Assembly (NCBI GenBank): GCA_963693285.1
Contig: OY848919.1
Span: forward strand, 12,581,461 to 12,645,460
From: Xestospongia muta
Taxonomy: Eukaryota; Porifera; Demospongiae; Haplosclerida; Petrosiidae
DNA: 64,000 bases
Direction of reading: 5' to 3'
Shown: piece after piece, positions 40,447 through 53,444 of the stretch
How positions within the stretch are numbered: position 1 is the stretch's first letter
How the letters are laid out: each line of letters opens with the position of its first letter
Position numbers and translations under genes: made by a program
Notes under the pieces: model-generated
Database searches by the model: none
The model's input: the letters and a program-made list of their open reading frames with translations, nothing else
Told to the model about the DNA's origin: nothing

Positions 40447-41868
40447 TTATGATTGTACAATGGGTGTGTCAACTTGCATTTCAGTACAACGATTATCTTC
40501 ATTTTCTAGAGGCTGTTGTTTGATGATGTCTACATTCGTCGTTAAAGAATGAGAAGATTGAGTATCAGAACACAAACTAGAGGGGCTACCCTCAGCTGCT
40601 TCAGAACTTTCACTGCCTATGCTAGACGTTCTAGAACTTGGTTGTTTTGTCCAGTCAATAGATTTTAATTGTATTCCCTTTTCTTCCAAGGTATGTCCCA
40701 TACGATAATGGACTGTAGTACGTCCAAGTTCTTCATCAATTTGCCACAATTTCTTTAATTTTACATCATACGGACGAGTTCTATTTAAGTATCGCCCTTT
40801 CTTTGTTGTCGACATTGTATAGGAGCCATTAGTAACAGTAACAGCATCTTTCTTGTTAGCTTGACAAAACTGAGTATCTCTGATGGGTCGGTACTCTTCT
40901 TTGACAAATTTCCCACCTTTTCTAACAACAGTAATACAACCGACTTCTTCTTTTCTTGAAGGTTCAAGTCTGTCTGTCTAAAAGTTTAAAGAGAGAGAGA
41001 AAAGGCAGTTAGATCTGGTAGTAATAGTTAGTATTGTATAGTGTGAGTCACTACTATAGAGGAAATATGGAGGAAAGGTGTACATTGTAAAGATAACATT
41101 CGAAACCTCAGCAAATGTTTTTAATTAATTGTCAAGGAGGAAAAAGAAGCTATTTGATTGATTATAATTCAGTGTTTTAACCATTTAGGACACCTGTTAT
41201 ATATTGAGCATGTTTATACTTTATACAAAGTATAACATTTGATAGGAGATCAAGTTCTTATTTCAGTTGTGTTAGGGTTTTGGACAAGAAGGGTGAGTTA
41301 GTTTAGCTTGTGCTCTTATCAGATCGATCACATGTTAACTTTATTTTACTGACCTCGTTACGAGCAAATCTGGGCAGAGCAAAGAGGAACTCTTTCGTTC
41401 CACCTCTATCTTGAAAACCTCGTATCAATCTATAACAAGAAATAAAAAAGCGATAATAAACTGTCTCTTTTAAAAATAAACTAAAATGCATTAAAAACAA
41501 AACAAAACAAAAAAAATATATTTTAAAAATCACTATTATTGCTATTATTATTATTAATATTATTATCGTTATTTTTCTTACCTTGTTTCTCCTTTCTCCA
41601 AGAGTACTTTAGTAACTAGCACACCATCCACATAAATAAAGAACGCTGATGTCTCACAATGTCTGCCCAATCTTAGTAACAATTGGTATGGAGTCACTGG
41701 AAATTTTTGAACCTCTTTCTCGCCGTTTACATGCTCTACTACTTCTTGTTGGTAACTGAAGGGCGTCCACAAGTTGCTTTCAACGTAGTATGACCCTTCG
41801 TGTGTATACTCCGGTAAAGGCACATTACCGACAAGGACACGAAACGCAAAATGACCGTCTGAAGGCAT
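40447..41868 (-). CDS. Uncharacterised protein, possibly DUF7918-like
   Basis: Three exons, 41582-41868, 41354-41429 and 40447-40977, with GT-AG junctions and matching phases, give 297 residues. The N-terminal 120 residues look like one compact beta-rich domain: FRVLVGNVPLPEY near the start, FFIYVDGVLVTKVLLEKGE in the middle, and GGTKEFLFALPRF across the second exon. The pattern 'strand, (G)xxLPEY ... YVDGxxV ... (E)FxFxLP' reminds me of the fungal DUF7918 fold, but this is from memory and could be wrong. A basic middle part (EVGCITVVRKGGKFVKEEYR) is followed by a serine-rich, probably disordered tail after residue 220. The first ATG after the upstream CpG-containing region was chosen. No function is assigned. 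The gene stands alone between two unusually long spacers. Confidence 0.8.
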
Positions 41869-44800
41869 TTTAAAACCACCTTTTAAAACCTATCTTTCTC
41901 TGTCGCAAGTAAATCAAATTCTAACTGCTAATTCACTACCTGCTCTTTTATTTATAGCATCTCGTGCTAGCACGCTATTCCGCACACATTAGCGAATTCC
42001 ATTGAAAATATTAATTGACAAGGAAATCCATGAATACATTAAGTTATTGAGGGGAAAGCATGCTGGCTTCAGTTGAATTCACTATTGAAATGACAGCACT
42101 ACCATTTCACAGTTATATGCCAACAATGTTGCTATGAGAAAGCATAACATTGCTATATGTTAAGAAATGAGTTCGATCCCCTCAGAGTCTATCATATTGG
42201 TGTAGTGATCTACTTGGAACAACAGATATGATGTGGTGTTAATGTTAAATTGAACTGATATTCAATTTCAACATATTTTTTGAAGAATTGACAATCATTT
42301 GACGCAAGTGACCGAAATCTCAAAACACCTATATCCTCTCTGATGATCATAAATAATTAAAATAAAAAAGTAATGTAGCTCTAGCTAGCTATAGAGTAAC
42401 AGATATCTTATTTTGCTTTGAAAACGCATACTTTACAAAACTACTCTACAAATGATATTAATATTGATTTTCTTTGTCTATGACAATTCACTAGAAATAG
42501 TTGATTCAGTAAGTATTATTCTTTTTAATAGATTTAAAATAAGGAAATAAATTCCCTTAACAGATGTCTCAAATGTACTATAGTAACTTTAGTAAAGGCA
42601 TGCATCCCCAAAGTACACACGAACTTCAAACTGAATGGAATGGATAAGATCTTTATCAAATAATAACTACCTATATTTCTATTAATAAATCGACCTATAC
42701 CAATGAATAGTATACATAGATAATTCTTAGAAATAATGTTATGATTGCATACACATGGTTATGTGAAAAGGTTAAATACACACTGCTGATAAATTGTATG
42801 AAAGTAATTGTAAATTTAAGAATTATCTAATTGTTTTATAAAAGGACTTGGTCAAGATAAACTGACCTTTACTGAAATGCTAATAATCATATGACATACT
42901 TAATAATACCTCATATATAATAATTTATTTTAAAGATGATGTACGAACACAAGTTATCTTAAACTAACTTCTATTTACAGATATAAGGAAAGTGTAAACA
43001 CTGTTTGTACAAGATGATCTCTTATAGACACCATAATGTTGTTATGTACATATTCCTGGTACACTTCAATTGACAAAATGACTGCTGTTGTGGTATCAGA
43101 TGGCCCCATTCACAGCAATGATATCGTATGTAGTATGTGATAATGATTCGTACATATTCCTGGTACCTGTGTTATCATAGAATACTACATTTTCTTGACA
43201 TGATAACAACAATGTGGAACACATCTGTAACAGATGATTGAACGATTTTCTTAGTATTCTAACAATGTTACATTTTATAGCTAGTTACTCAAATTTCAAG
43301 CATGAATGAGTCATGTTTGTTATGGATTGTTTGGAGTGATTGAACGGGAAGTGATTATCACGTTGTATCTAATCTTATCTGGAGAGTTTCTCAAATTGAC
43401 TCAATGAGACCTATTGGCAAGCAACAAGTTCTTACTAAATATATGATTTTTAATAACATATATTTCATTACAATCAAATATAAAACAATGATTTTTAACT
43501 TAACAAGTACTAATATAAACAATCTACCAATTAGTAAAATCACTGTACATAAGTCAACTGTGTATGACACAATTCACCATCATTATGTCACCTTTGAATG
43601 TGTCATGACAGCTAGACATATTTTCACCCAATGATTTTTTAATATATTCTCAATTGTATTCATTGTCTTTTAATATGTGGGTATTGCTTCATACATCTCT
43701 CCTTATCATTTAGTGTCTATTTCAATGTCATTTCTAATGAATGAGCTGCCTTCAGTATATTTTAGAAAGTGCATTATCTAAATAATGTGGTTATGTTGTC
43801 AGTTCTAGTGAAGTATATGGTGTTAGAATATCTATTTAGTGAAAGTGAATCTTATGATATCATCCAAACAGTTCTTTTCTTGTGATATGCGTATTAATGC
43901 ACTATTACAAGAAGCGATAACAATACAACAACAGATATATAATAAAGAGAACCTATATTGGAATAAGGTTGCTGATAATGGCTGCATGTGTCAGCTTAAT
44001 CGTGAATAAAATTAGAGAGAAATGTAAATTTAATTTATTATCCTTATTTGGTGATATTAGCATGATAACAAGATTTCTTGGAATCAGACAAGTCCCATCA
44101 TCTTATGAGGAACAGCTACATAACAGATATTACCATAGCAAACAAATAATAAATGTTATTTAAAGGTTTGTATTGTTGTACATACAATGAATACAACAAA
44201 CATGGTTATTATAACATGACAGATAAATTCTTGGAAATACACGTGTTGTTGTTTGTGAAATGTCCACAAATTAAGGTAATAGTATGATAGAGTTCTTTGG
44301 TGATGTTATAAAGTAAACAAATATGATATAAATAGCCACAGATATGTCAACCCACTTCATATTTCACTAATTACTTATAGAGATACTCATATTGTGAACA
44401 AACTATAATAGTTAGTACAAGGGAGATGATATCGACTTGTTGTCATTGTGGTTAAACTATAACCTCTATTACCTAAAACTGGTAGTTAGGTACACATCGA
44501 GCGCTACTATATGTGATTGTTAAACCAGACATTGACTACGAAAGTCAGGAGTGGCAAATACTAGGAAGTTATTAGCTTATGTGGGTAGACAATACCAGAA
44601 AAATCAAATTATATATAAATATGACAAGAAATACAAATATCAGAAAGTTGAAACTGTGACATCAGACTAATCAAATGTTGTTGAAGTAAACACAATTGTC
44701 TATTCATATGTTACCATGGCAACAACTATCTAATCCATAAGAATCTATGGTATGTATAGCTTCTAGAGAATCTATATAGTTCATTGTACTACTATAAATT

Positions 44801-47665
44801 AGAGATCAAAGATGTGATTGGTATAACCTTTGAATTGAACTTACTAAGAAATGAGTTTTTTAAAAGTTACTACAGTCTAGCCATTATAATCGTAATGAAA
44901 GGTGATTTCTTAGAAGGAAACACCTTCCTCTAACTTACTTGTATTACCTTCTATAGAGTGCAAATGTCCATATTATTTACAAACAAGCGGTACAATGAAT
45001 CTACACATGTATAATATGATCACATTGTTGTTAGGTTATTGTCGGTGTTTTATATGATCAAATGTTTAAATGTTTAGTGACATAGAATACATCGCCATTA
45101 TTAACCTCTATTAGTGACATATATAGAAATCACCGTCGTGGTTTAGTATAATTTAGCTAGTGAACATGAATACTTTCCATGGGATTTTAGATGTCTACCA
45201 TTAGTAAGCTCTATATCAGTATATACCATGGTCACCTAAGATAGCTACCTCTATGATAAACATCAGTACATACCACAGTCACCTAAGATAGCTTCTATGA
45301 TAAACATCAGTACATACCACAGTCGCCTAAGATAGCTATCTCTATAATGAACATCAGTACATATCATGGTCACCTAAGATAGCTACTGTAAATAAGCTTT
45401 AGACTAGTAAACATCATTTAGTTTCCATAGTAAACTTTACCTGAGTACACAGCACATCTGTATATAATTCATGCTATTTAAATTACACTATAAGTGACAA
45501 ATCTAAAACATAATTCTTTGAAGTGCTAGCACACAACTCCTAGTAGGCATAATATTATATAATATTACATATACATACAGTTTCCAAGGATTGCCATAGA
45601 ATGAGTAGGAATGATACAAACCACACTAAAGAATGCCACAAGTATATTTTCATGTTGCTAAGGTACATGGACTCAGATCATAAGCTGTCTGGTGTGATGT
45701 CAATGTGCCTGACTAGTGACTAATGAAGTCCAATATTAGGTGAGATAATTGTGAACTGTCTGGGGTTGTCATGGAGATAATTCAATTAGAGGGACAATAG
45801 TATATAGTATAGATGTTATAGTACATGTAGTACATGTAGTACATGTAGTATGGTCTGGGCAATTGTTGAGTGGTTACATTGTATAGTATATTAAATTTAT
45901 ATTTGTAATTTTGTTCCAACTAGTTACTGTGTCAATTTGTACGAGGTGTCATTGTATTTGTGTGTGTCATTGTTTATTGTTTGGCATAAGAACTAACGTA
46001 GAGTTATTTCGAAAATGAGGATTCCCACTAAATGTACCTATTGGTCAATAACGTTCTTATCAAGTGAGATGTTTAGACCATATTTGGACAATAGTTAGTT
46101 ACATCTACTGTAGTCATGTCATTTATAATTTTACAATTTGATTTCTATTTTAATTCTATTTTTGGACATTATATTTTATTATATATTATTTTTAAAAGTC
46201 AAAGACGTGACAAAAGTGACATTACAGTATTTAACTTATTATTACCACCCTCCATATCATCAATTGTTGATGTTATGACAATTCTCAATAGCTATCAAGT
46301 TGTACACATTTCTTTCTTTGATGATTATTTGGAATTACTCTAATAGTCCCATTGTTAGTCCCCAAATGTCCCAAAATCACAATATCTCTATTGGTACTAC
46401 AGATTTGATAATATATCAAGTAATATAAATGATATTGAACTAATAGTCTAGCACTATACATGACTAAAAATCAGTAAGTCCTCTAAATTCTTAATGGGAA
46501 ACTGTCAAAATGTTATTGGAAGTTCTAGGAGAGCAAAAAGGTACCTGGTATACAAAGAAGCATTACCAAAATCTAAGATACACAACTCACATATTACCCA
46601 TAAACAAAGTATTATGAGATAATAACTCAATTAGCTATACATACTATAAACTATTACTAGTAAATTGATGTTTGCTAGTTGATTGAGGTTTAGTTTTATG
46701 ACCAGCTGTCCACATATAGGGTAGTTACTCATATTTAGAAAACATTCAGACTAAGTAAATATATAGACAGTGTTCTAAGAAGAGTAAAGTCTATGATAGC
46801 AATGATTTAATGATTTGATCATAAATGTTTGAAATCTTTTTAAGACAGGCTAGACAATGATGGTAAATGATGACAATAGTTAATTGCTAAGGCTTCTATT
46901 GAGACTGGTTAGTGTCTTTTATTATGTAATAGGTACATGTGTGGTTATGTATTTATGTGAATTAGTGGTAAAAGATATGTTAATAACATGGACTTGAGTA
47001 ACAAATGTATTGCTCTAGTGAATTACATATAATGTACATGTATATATAGTATCCATTATATGTATTAGGGATATCAGTTACTGTATATGGTGGCTTATAC
47101 AACAATTGTGTTAAGATATTATAGACCAGCTGTTGATATTTCTTGTATTGTAGTAATGTTTACATTATAATAGACAGTCGTAGTGAATGTGTGTAGAAAG
47201 TACTAATTTTATTTTGCGTTAATTGTGTTATAAATAATTAATTTATGTAAATATATGTGTTTAAGAATTTCTTACATCTTGGAAGAGGATGACGTAGCAT
47301 TATCTCAGTACATAACAGTAACTATGATATAATGAATGGTTCATTATCCTAATCATATTAATATAATAACCTATTGTTATATCTAAATGACTTCATTACA
47401 ACCCAAGTATTTTAGGATATAATTTTATTATTTACTAAAATTTTTTAAATGGTTGGAGAAACTGATGCATTTAATTATTTGCAAATAACAACGTTCGGTA
47501 AAAGAGAGAGAGAGAACAGACAAAAGAAAAGACAATAAATTTACAATAACAAACAAGTATTAATCTATAATACAAAAGACAATGAAAGAAACACCATACA
47601 ATGGTGCCACATATAATCTCAAAAAAGCATGAATCACAAATAACGAAAAATGACTATATTTAAAC
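41869..47665. other. Gene-free AT-rich stretch of 5.8 kb
   Basis: Only short, compositionally poor frames occur (for example 43404-43634 and 46116-46343), without domain likeness or splice support. The first 150 bp upstream of 41868 contains CpGs and probably the promoter of the unknown gene. Small repeats: about four copies of a 55-60-bp unit with CACCTAAGATAGCT at 45213-45385, and a TAGTACATG nonamer repeated near 45820-45850. Near 47503 a short GA run lies in the 3' flank of WTAP. Confidence 0.65.
45213..45385. repeat. Tandem repeat of about 58 bp
   Basis: Four imperfect copies, each containing CATCAGTACATACCACAGTC then CCTAAGATAGCT. Lengths vary by a few bases between copies. Confidence 0.8.
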
Positions 47666-49053
47666 CTAATCCTGACTCCGAGGTGATTCTAACTTAACTC
47701 CGCCCATATGATGATGGGCAGAACCCACAGGACCATTAATCTTGCTTGACGTCCTTTCATTGACACCTCCTTCACTTTTTACTACCAGAGCATCTTTAGC
47801 CTGTTTTAGTTGTTGTTGTAAACTAATAATGGTGGCCATTAGAGCTTCTCCTTCTTCATCTTGTTGCATCACACATTCTGTGAGCTCTGTAAGTATAATA
47901 AAGATAGATTAATAATGAGGGGTAAGCCCCTTTACTAATGGAACAAAATTGATGTTAAATTTTTGAACTTAAGATCAAATTTTATTTTGCCACATCATAC
48001 CATATTAGGACATATATTATTACATTGTAGGAAACAGATGGACAGAATTATATGGAGGAGTAACTATACATACATAGACAGTTTATATAAGATGGCAATT
48101 TATAATATATTTGAGATTACAAATATCTGATAGGTGTGATCTACTATATGGCAGTGATGAAATTATATTATATCATAAACAAGGGTGTTCCTAGAATTAC
48201 TATGTAATCATGTGGTTATATCTTTACAGGAAATGTACATGTAATAAATCTATCAAGAGATTATAACAATATTAATAAAATTGAACGAGGAGTCAGTATT
48301 CCTTGTGGTACATATGATATCAGGCCAACAATGAACGTCCAATTGAAGAAGTAATATAAGTCAACAATACTTAGAATAAAGGAGAACTCTGTATTATTAT
48401 GAGCCTAATATTTTTATACAATCAGGTCTTACCCTCGTACGTTTCCTTTAATTCTTGGCAATGCTTCTTATGTAACGATGTCTCGGCCTCCAGCTGGGCT
48501 ACCCTACCTTGTGATATCTGCTTGCCGAGGTCTTGATTCTCTTGGAGCAAGCTACGACACTTTGACATTAGCTTTTTCCCGGTAACGCTAGAAAATAATA
48601 TTATCATAATAGTATTATTTAGTATGTCATCATTGAGCAATAATTTGTACATTATATTACACAATATTAAGCTTTCTATTAACTGTATCTACCCATATAT
48701 GGACAATTTTAAACTGCTATTATTACCAATAGCAACAGATCATAACGTGCTAATAAATTCATGCAAACAAACAGTAAACAAAGATGACTCAACTATTAGA
48801 ACTATCCTCCTTGCTAACCTGTCAGGTGTAAACTTCCACGCACTCAAGTCGTTTTGGGCTTGTTCCAATTTATCTCGTGACTCTTTAAGTCCAGTTGACA
48901 TTTGTTGAAAAACTAAGTTAACAGCTGGATCAACTAACATATTATGAAGATTACTACTCTCTGAGTTCTGAGACTCTTTTAGATCTTGTAACTGAGCCTA
49001 CAAGAGAAATAGAGCAAACAACAATAACAGTATTATACATACATACATATATT

Positions 49054-49089
<36 letters not shown>

Positions 49090-50558
49090 TATGTACATAT
49101 ATATATATATATATTATATATATAGTAGGAAATCTTATAGAAAATATTCTCTATATTCAGGACATTTGTTCCAATCCCATACCAACACTATAGTATATCA
49201 TTCCACTACTATAGATAGGACATCTTTATACTAAGGTTACACTACTACAGATCTCTATACTAAGGTTACAAGCTCCATTATAATAAGGTTTCACACTATA
49301 ATGTAGTAATACATTTATAAGGTAGAATATAAATAATATTCAACCAGTTAACTAGTAAAGGAAAACACTTCATTTTAACATGAAACTATAAATAAAGTAA
49401 GTATTGGAGAGTTAATTATATATTGATAATTCATGGTATAGTGTAGTTGCTATGGTTACTGACTAATAGGTTTCTCATTTCTTCTTGTTTAGTAGCTAGT
49501 CTCATATTTAGTACATTCTCTCGTCTTGTAAGCTCTTGAACCTGTGATTGGAGCTTTGTTTCTGACTCTCTTAACCTGTATGTGTGTGTGTGTGTGTGAG
49601 AGAGAGAGGGGGTTAGATCTACTTTATTTCTAAAATTCACTCTAATACATACGTCATACATCCATAAGTCAACTTATACATCCATTAATCAACTTATAAA
49701 TCCATCAACACACTATGTACATACATACTCACTCATTAAACAAACAATGTGTCCATTACATTCATAACATAAATCAAACAATACGTTCCATAGATCCATT
49801 TATCCTACCATACATCCATTTATCCTACTATGCATCCATTGATCTATCCATCCATCCATTCACACCTTGCAACATCTTCAGCCGAGGAACTCTCAAGTTG
49901 TGTTAAAAGACTGTCAATATAAATATCTTGTTGCTTCCAACTATTAATAACTAGTAATAACTATTAATATAACTAGTAATAATTAATACCTTGCTATTAT
50001 CTTGTCTCGTTTCATATCCTTAATGTCAGCTGGAGTTAATTTCACCTGTAATTAATTAATTTAATTAATAAAGGTTAATTAAACTGTTTCTCATTATATA
50101 TTCATAGTTGTTGCCATGACAACATTGCTACTTATACGGTTAAAAATTTGGTACGATATGTGGAAAAAATAATGAATATGTAATGAGAAAAAGTTAACAG
50201 TTTATAGTGTTAGAGTAAATGTTGTTGTAAAATATTGTTTGTTTTTTATTGTCAAAGTATCTTGTGTTATTCAATCTACCCTCTTTCTTGTCTTGACATG
50301 ATCACTCGGAGAAAGGCTTCGTTTGGTACCTAGCAACAAGAAGAGAACAAAACAACACTAAATTAGATCATTACTACAATAATATAGCAACTACCTCAAG
50401 GTGTGTTTCCAAATAATGCCCATTAGCCAAACACTACATTATATAGTTATATTACAATATATCTATATTATATGGTTTGGGTACGTACTGTGCGTTTATT
50501 TTGAGCTTATACTGTCAATTTAACAGCTATCCTTACCTTTCTCTAGCTTCTCCGCCAT
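47666..50558 (-). CDS. WTAP: Pre-mRNA-splicing regulator WTAP
   Basis: Exons, 5' to 3': 50537-50558, 50280-50329, 49990-50045, 49866-49940, 49464-49575, 48819-48997, 48433-48587, 47666-47886. All introns are GT-AG and the phases close to 289 residues. The protein is almost wholly alpha-helical coiled coil from about residue 45 to 260. Segments diagnostic of WTAP: RRENVLNMRLATKQEEM, MLVDPAVNLVFQQM, DKLEQAQNDLSAWKFTPD, TGKKLMSKC and QGRVAQLEAE. WTAP holds the METTL3/METTL14 m6A methyltransferase in nuclear speckles together with VIRMA. The low-complexity C-terminal extension of vertebrate WTAP (about 396 residues) is mostly absent; here only about 30 residues follow the coiled coil. A potential basic nuclear signal (KTRKRVK) lies near residues 20-26. 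Start codons of this gene and RWDD1 are 88 bp apart in divergent orientation. Confidence 0.95.
49040..49130. repeat. (AT)n/(TATG)n microsatellite in a WTAP intron
   Basis: Interrupted AT dinucleotide run with ACAT and TGTA islands, just 5' (on the plus strand, to the right) of the exon at 48819-48997. Confidence 0.95.
49150..49215. repeat. Single diverged copy of the 58-bp repeat family
   Basis: CTCTATATTCAGGACATTTG followed by TTCCAATCCCATACCAACAC parallels the RBM26/27 intron minisatellite unit near 23.1-23.7 kb, in the same orientation, at roughly 80% identity by eye. Confidence 0.6.
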
Positions 50559-50646
50559 GCCATTAAATGGGCGTAATGATTTCTTATTAAAGGAGTTAAA
50601 AACAAAAATCGAAATCTCAAAATAATTAGTAGGCGTGGTCGACAAA
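50559..50646. promoter_or_regulatory. Very short divergent promoter WTAP/RWDD1
   Basis: Only 88 bp separate the two start codons, so the two transcripts must share or overlap a core promoter. It contains GGGCGTAATG near WTAP and AGGCGTGGTCGAC immediately upstream of the RWDD1 ATG. Confidence 0.6.
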
Positions 50647-52052
50647 ATGGGTACATAGTTAATGTGCAATGCAAAGCTAATGTATAATTCCCTCTCTTTA
50701 GATTATAAAGAAGAACAAGATGGAGAGATAGAAGCTATTAGATCAATTTATACTGAGGAGGAATTTAAAGGTGGAATAATTTTTCGTACTTTATTTTAAA
50801 ATTATTTCACGCTTGTATAATTAGAGTATTTATAGAAGTCTTTCTTTGTAGAATTGTCCTCATCTCCATGGAGCTTTGAAATAACTGTTAGTTCTGAACT
50901 GAATGGAAATAAAGGTTTTTAAAGTACATGTAATTTTGTATTGTACATGTATATATTATGTATATATAAATATTTATTTATTTTGCTTATCTAGTTGCTG
51001 TCCATTTTTAACTATTGGTCTATTTGTAGTTGGTATATGCATCCATTTTTCTATCTATCTGTCCATTAGCTTACTGCATCATTCAGTTTGAACTACCTGA
51101 TCAATATCCTGATGTTGTCCCTATTATTACTCTCTCGTCACATTCATCGAACATAGACTCCGCCCACATACAACAGCTATTACAAGAACAGGTACATGTA
51201 TACATGTATGGTATGATAATTATAATAATAAATAAAGGGACATCCTCATTTCTAGAACTAGAAGTGAATAGGTCATCTCTGGATGAGTTAAAGTCTGAAC
51301 TTTAAACTTTACTTGAAAACAATGACTTACTTATTCATTATACATCATTATATTATATTATATTATATTATATTATATTATATTATATTATATTATATTA
51401 TATTATATTATATTATATTATATACATATATGTTATTATCTCTTTGTTCCTGGTAGGCTGAGGATAATCTTAGTATTCCTATGATTTACACATTAACATC
51501 ATCAGTACAAGATAAGTTATTGGAGATATTAGAAGGTATTGAACAAGAGGCTGAGAGAGAATTGAAAGAGAAAGAAGAAGAGGCAAGGAGAAAGGAAGAA
51601 GAGAAATATAAAGGAACAATTGTTACCATGGAAACTTTTATGGCATGGAAGAAACGGTTTATGGAAGAAAAAAAGCAGACGACAACAACTACAACTACTG
51701 CTATGAAATTAACAGGTATGTAAGGACCACCCACACACTGTAATTAGATGGTGTAGTGGGTGTGGTTATAATAACTATTATTATTATTATAGGCAAACAA
51801 ATGTTTGAACGAGATGCTTCATTAGCTCTGTCTGATGCAAGATTTCTCACTGAAGGTAAAATATTTATGTAGCATACTCCATGCCCCTTAAATTAAGTCA
51901 ATTAATAAATTAATTAATTAAGTCAATTAATTAATTTTATTATTCTCCTTTCTTTAGTTGATGAGGAATTTACATTAGAAGATAATGTTGAAGTTGATGA
52001 GTCTTTATTTCAAGATTTAGGTGACTTAGAAAATGAAGAAGGAATTAGTTAG
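50647..52052 (+). CDS. RWDD1: RWD domain-containing protein 1 (DFRP2)
   Basis: Exons: 50647-50650, 50702-50770, 50852-50914, 51070-51191, 51457-51715, 51793-51855, 51958-52052. The product is 224 residues (human 243). The first coding exon is only ATGG, joined to a YKEEQDGEIEAI exon across a 51-bp intron; this recovers the family's short start before the RWD helix, as in human RWDD1. The RWD domain covers about 1-105 (ELPDQYPDVVPII is the conserved YPxxxP region). A long charged helix follows (EQEAERELKEKEEEARRKEE), then the DFRP part with VTMETFMAWKKRF, GKQMFERD and EVDESLFQDLGDLE. Human RWDD1 (DFRP2) stabilises the DRG2 GTPase, which supports translation-related functions. The gene ends tail to tail with COMMD6, leaving 120 bp. 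The tiny first exon was inferred from homology and splice sites. Confidence 0.88.
51346..51424. repeat. (ATTAT)n microsatellite in an RWDD1 intron
   Basis: Pentanucleotide repeat, near perfect, 30 bp before the acceptor of the exon at 51457. Confidence 0.97.
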
Positions 52053-52172
52053 CAAATAATAATATTAATATTTATATTGTGTTTTGTAAAATGTTTTATT
52101 AACTATTAATAAACTGATATTATATACACACACATATATATATCACAATCATCATTATATTGTAGTGTATTG

Positions 52173-53444
52173 TTAAGCTGTCTCTAGAGCATTGGACATT
52201 TCTTTTAACTGACTAGCAAAATTCTATAGTAAGGAAGAATGGACAAATAGTTGAATGGACATTAAAAATGGATGAATGGATACATGAATGGAGACATGAA
52301 AGGATGGAAAAATGGATACATGAATGGAGACATGAAAGGATGGACAAATGGATACATGAATGGACACATGAAAAGATGGACAAATGGATACATGAATGGA
52401 GACATGAAAGGATGGACAAATGGATACATGAATGGACACATGGAAAGATGGACAAATGGATACATGAATGGACACATGGAAAGATGGACAAATGGATACA
52501 TGAATGGAGACATGAAAGGATGGACAAATGGATACATGAATGGACACATAGTAGGATGGACAAGCATTATAGGTCCTCACATGGAATTCTGGTAGACTCA
52601 TTTCTATGTTATGATATTGGACTGTACCATGTGACTCTGTCACTTGTAATTGTAATGTAACATGTGGTGTATTAAGTGAACGACATCCGCTAGAACTCAT
52701 AGCCACACCCAACTTCCAATCCATCGAGAGCAACTAATGAATTATACATAAGATTTGATATATATTTTTTGGTTGCTAGGTTACCTCTCCTACTGATAGT
52801 GTCTGTTTTGGTAGTGATATTAATGATGATCCTTCATTTTTCCATACTTCCCTCAATACTGCTATAGAACTTTCTTGAAATAATAACGAGCTCTTTAATT
52901 CAGTTACTAATGTATCTACTGTAAGATTTTCAGCAGCTGCTGATCTGTGGATTCATGAATAATTCATAAGGTTGTTGTAGTTAAGAGGTGTGTATGGTAC
53001 CTGAAGATATAGGTTAGTGCATTGACACAAGTTTGAGCCTTGATCTTTACAGGACTACTGGAAGCTAATCTAGCAATAGACTAGAAAATATGTACTCACA
53101 TAATAGTGGGCGTGTACAATATTTGTCTCATTCCCAGACTCCCATTCCTATGTCAAGGGAGTCTGGCAACAAGACTTTATAAATATGTCATGTGATCTGC
53201 TTGTGTGTCAGTGTTTTGATTGGTCAGTTGTGGCATACCAATTCATAATCATTAATATTCATGAAGCCGACTTGATACTGGAGAAATGCAATGACATCTT
53301 GTGCCTAAACAAGGGACAAAGTGGGCACTAATTAGAGATACAATACACTATTCTTACCATCTCTGCTAGTAGCCCTTGAGGCAAAGCATTCAACATGGAG
53401 ACAGCTTCTGGAAAGCCTTGAGGAGCGTTGGAGAGAATACCCAT
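52173..53444 (-). CDS. COMMD6: COMM domain-containing protein 6
   Basis: Exons, 5' to 3': 53358-53444, 53239-53304, 53001-53080, 52785-52944, 52581-52733, 52173-52223. The product is 198 residues. The C-terminal COMM domain (about 130-198) has MDWKLGVAMSSSGCRSL, then EMSLPEF and FASQLKEMSNALETA; this fits COMMD6 (human: QWKLGMAVSS...CRSL...IPQFQNF) more closely than other COMMD proteins. Residues 1-125 are the helical N-terminal domain, which the short human COMMD6 has lost, so this is the full-length ancestral form. COMMD proteins form the Commander complex, which works in endosomal recycling. The exon may begin upstream at 53450 after a CTAATAG acceptor; the ATG at 53444 lies six bases in. 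The largest intron holds a 36-bp minisatellite. RPL4 starts 180 bp away in the opposite direction. Confidence 0.88.
52262..52562. repeat. 36-bp minisatellite in the last COMMD6 intron
   Basis: About eight copies of a unit containing ATGGATACATGAATGGACAC and GGATGGACAA. Divisible by three, so it yields six repetitive open frames; none belongs to the gene. Confidence 0.95.

Noticed and set aside
42160..42195. GAGTTCGATCCCCTC resembling a tRNA B box.
   Set aside because: The flanking bases do not form a T-stem, and no A box or acceptor stem lies at a suitable distance.
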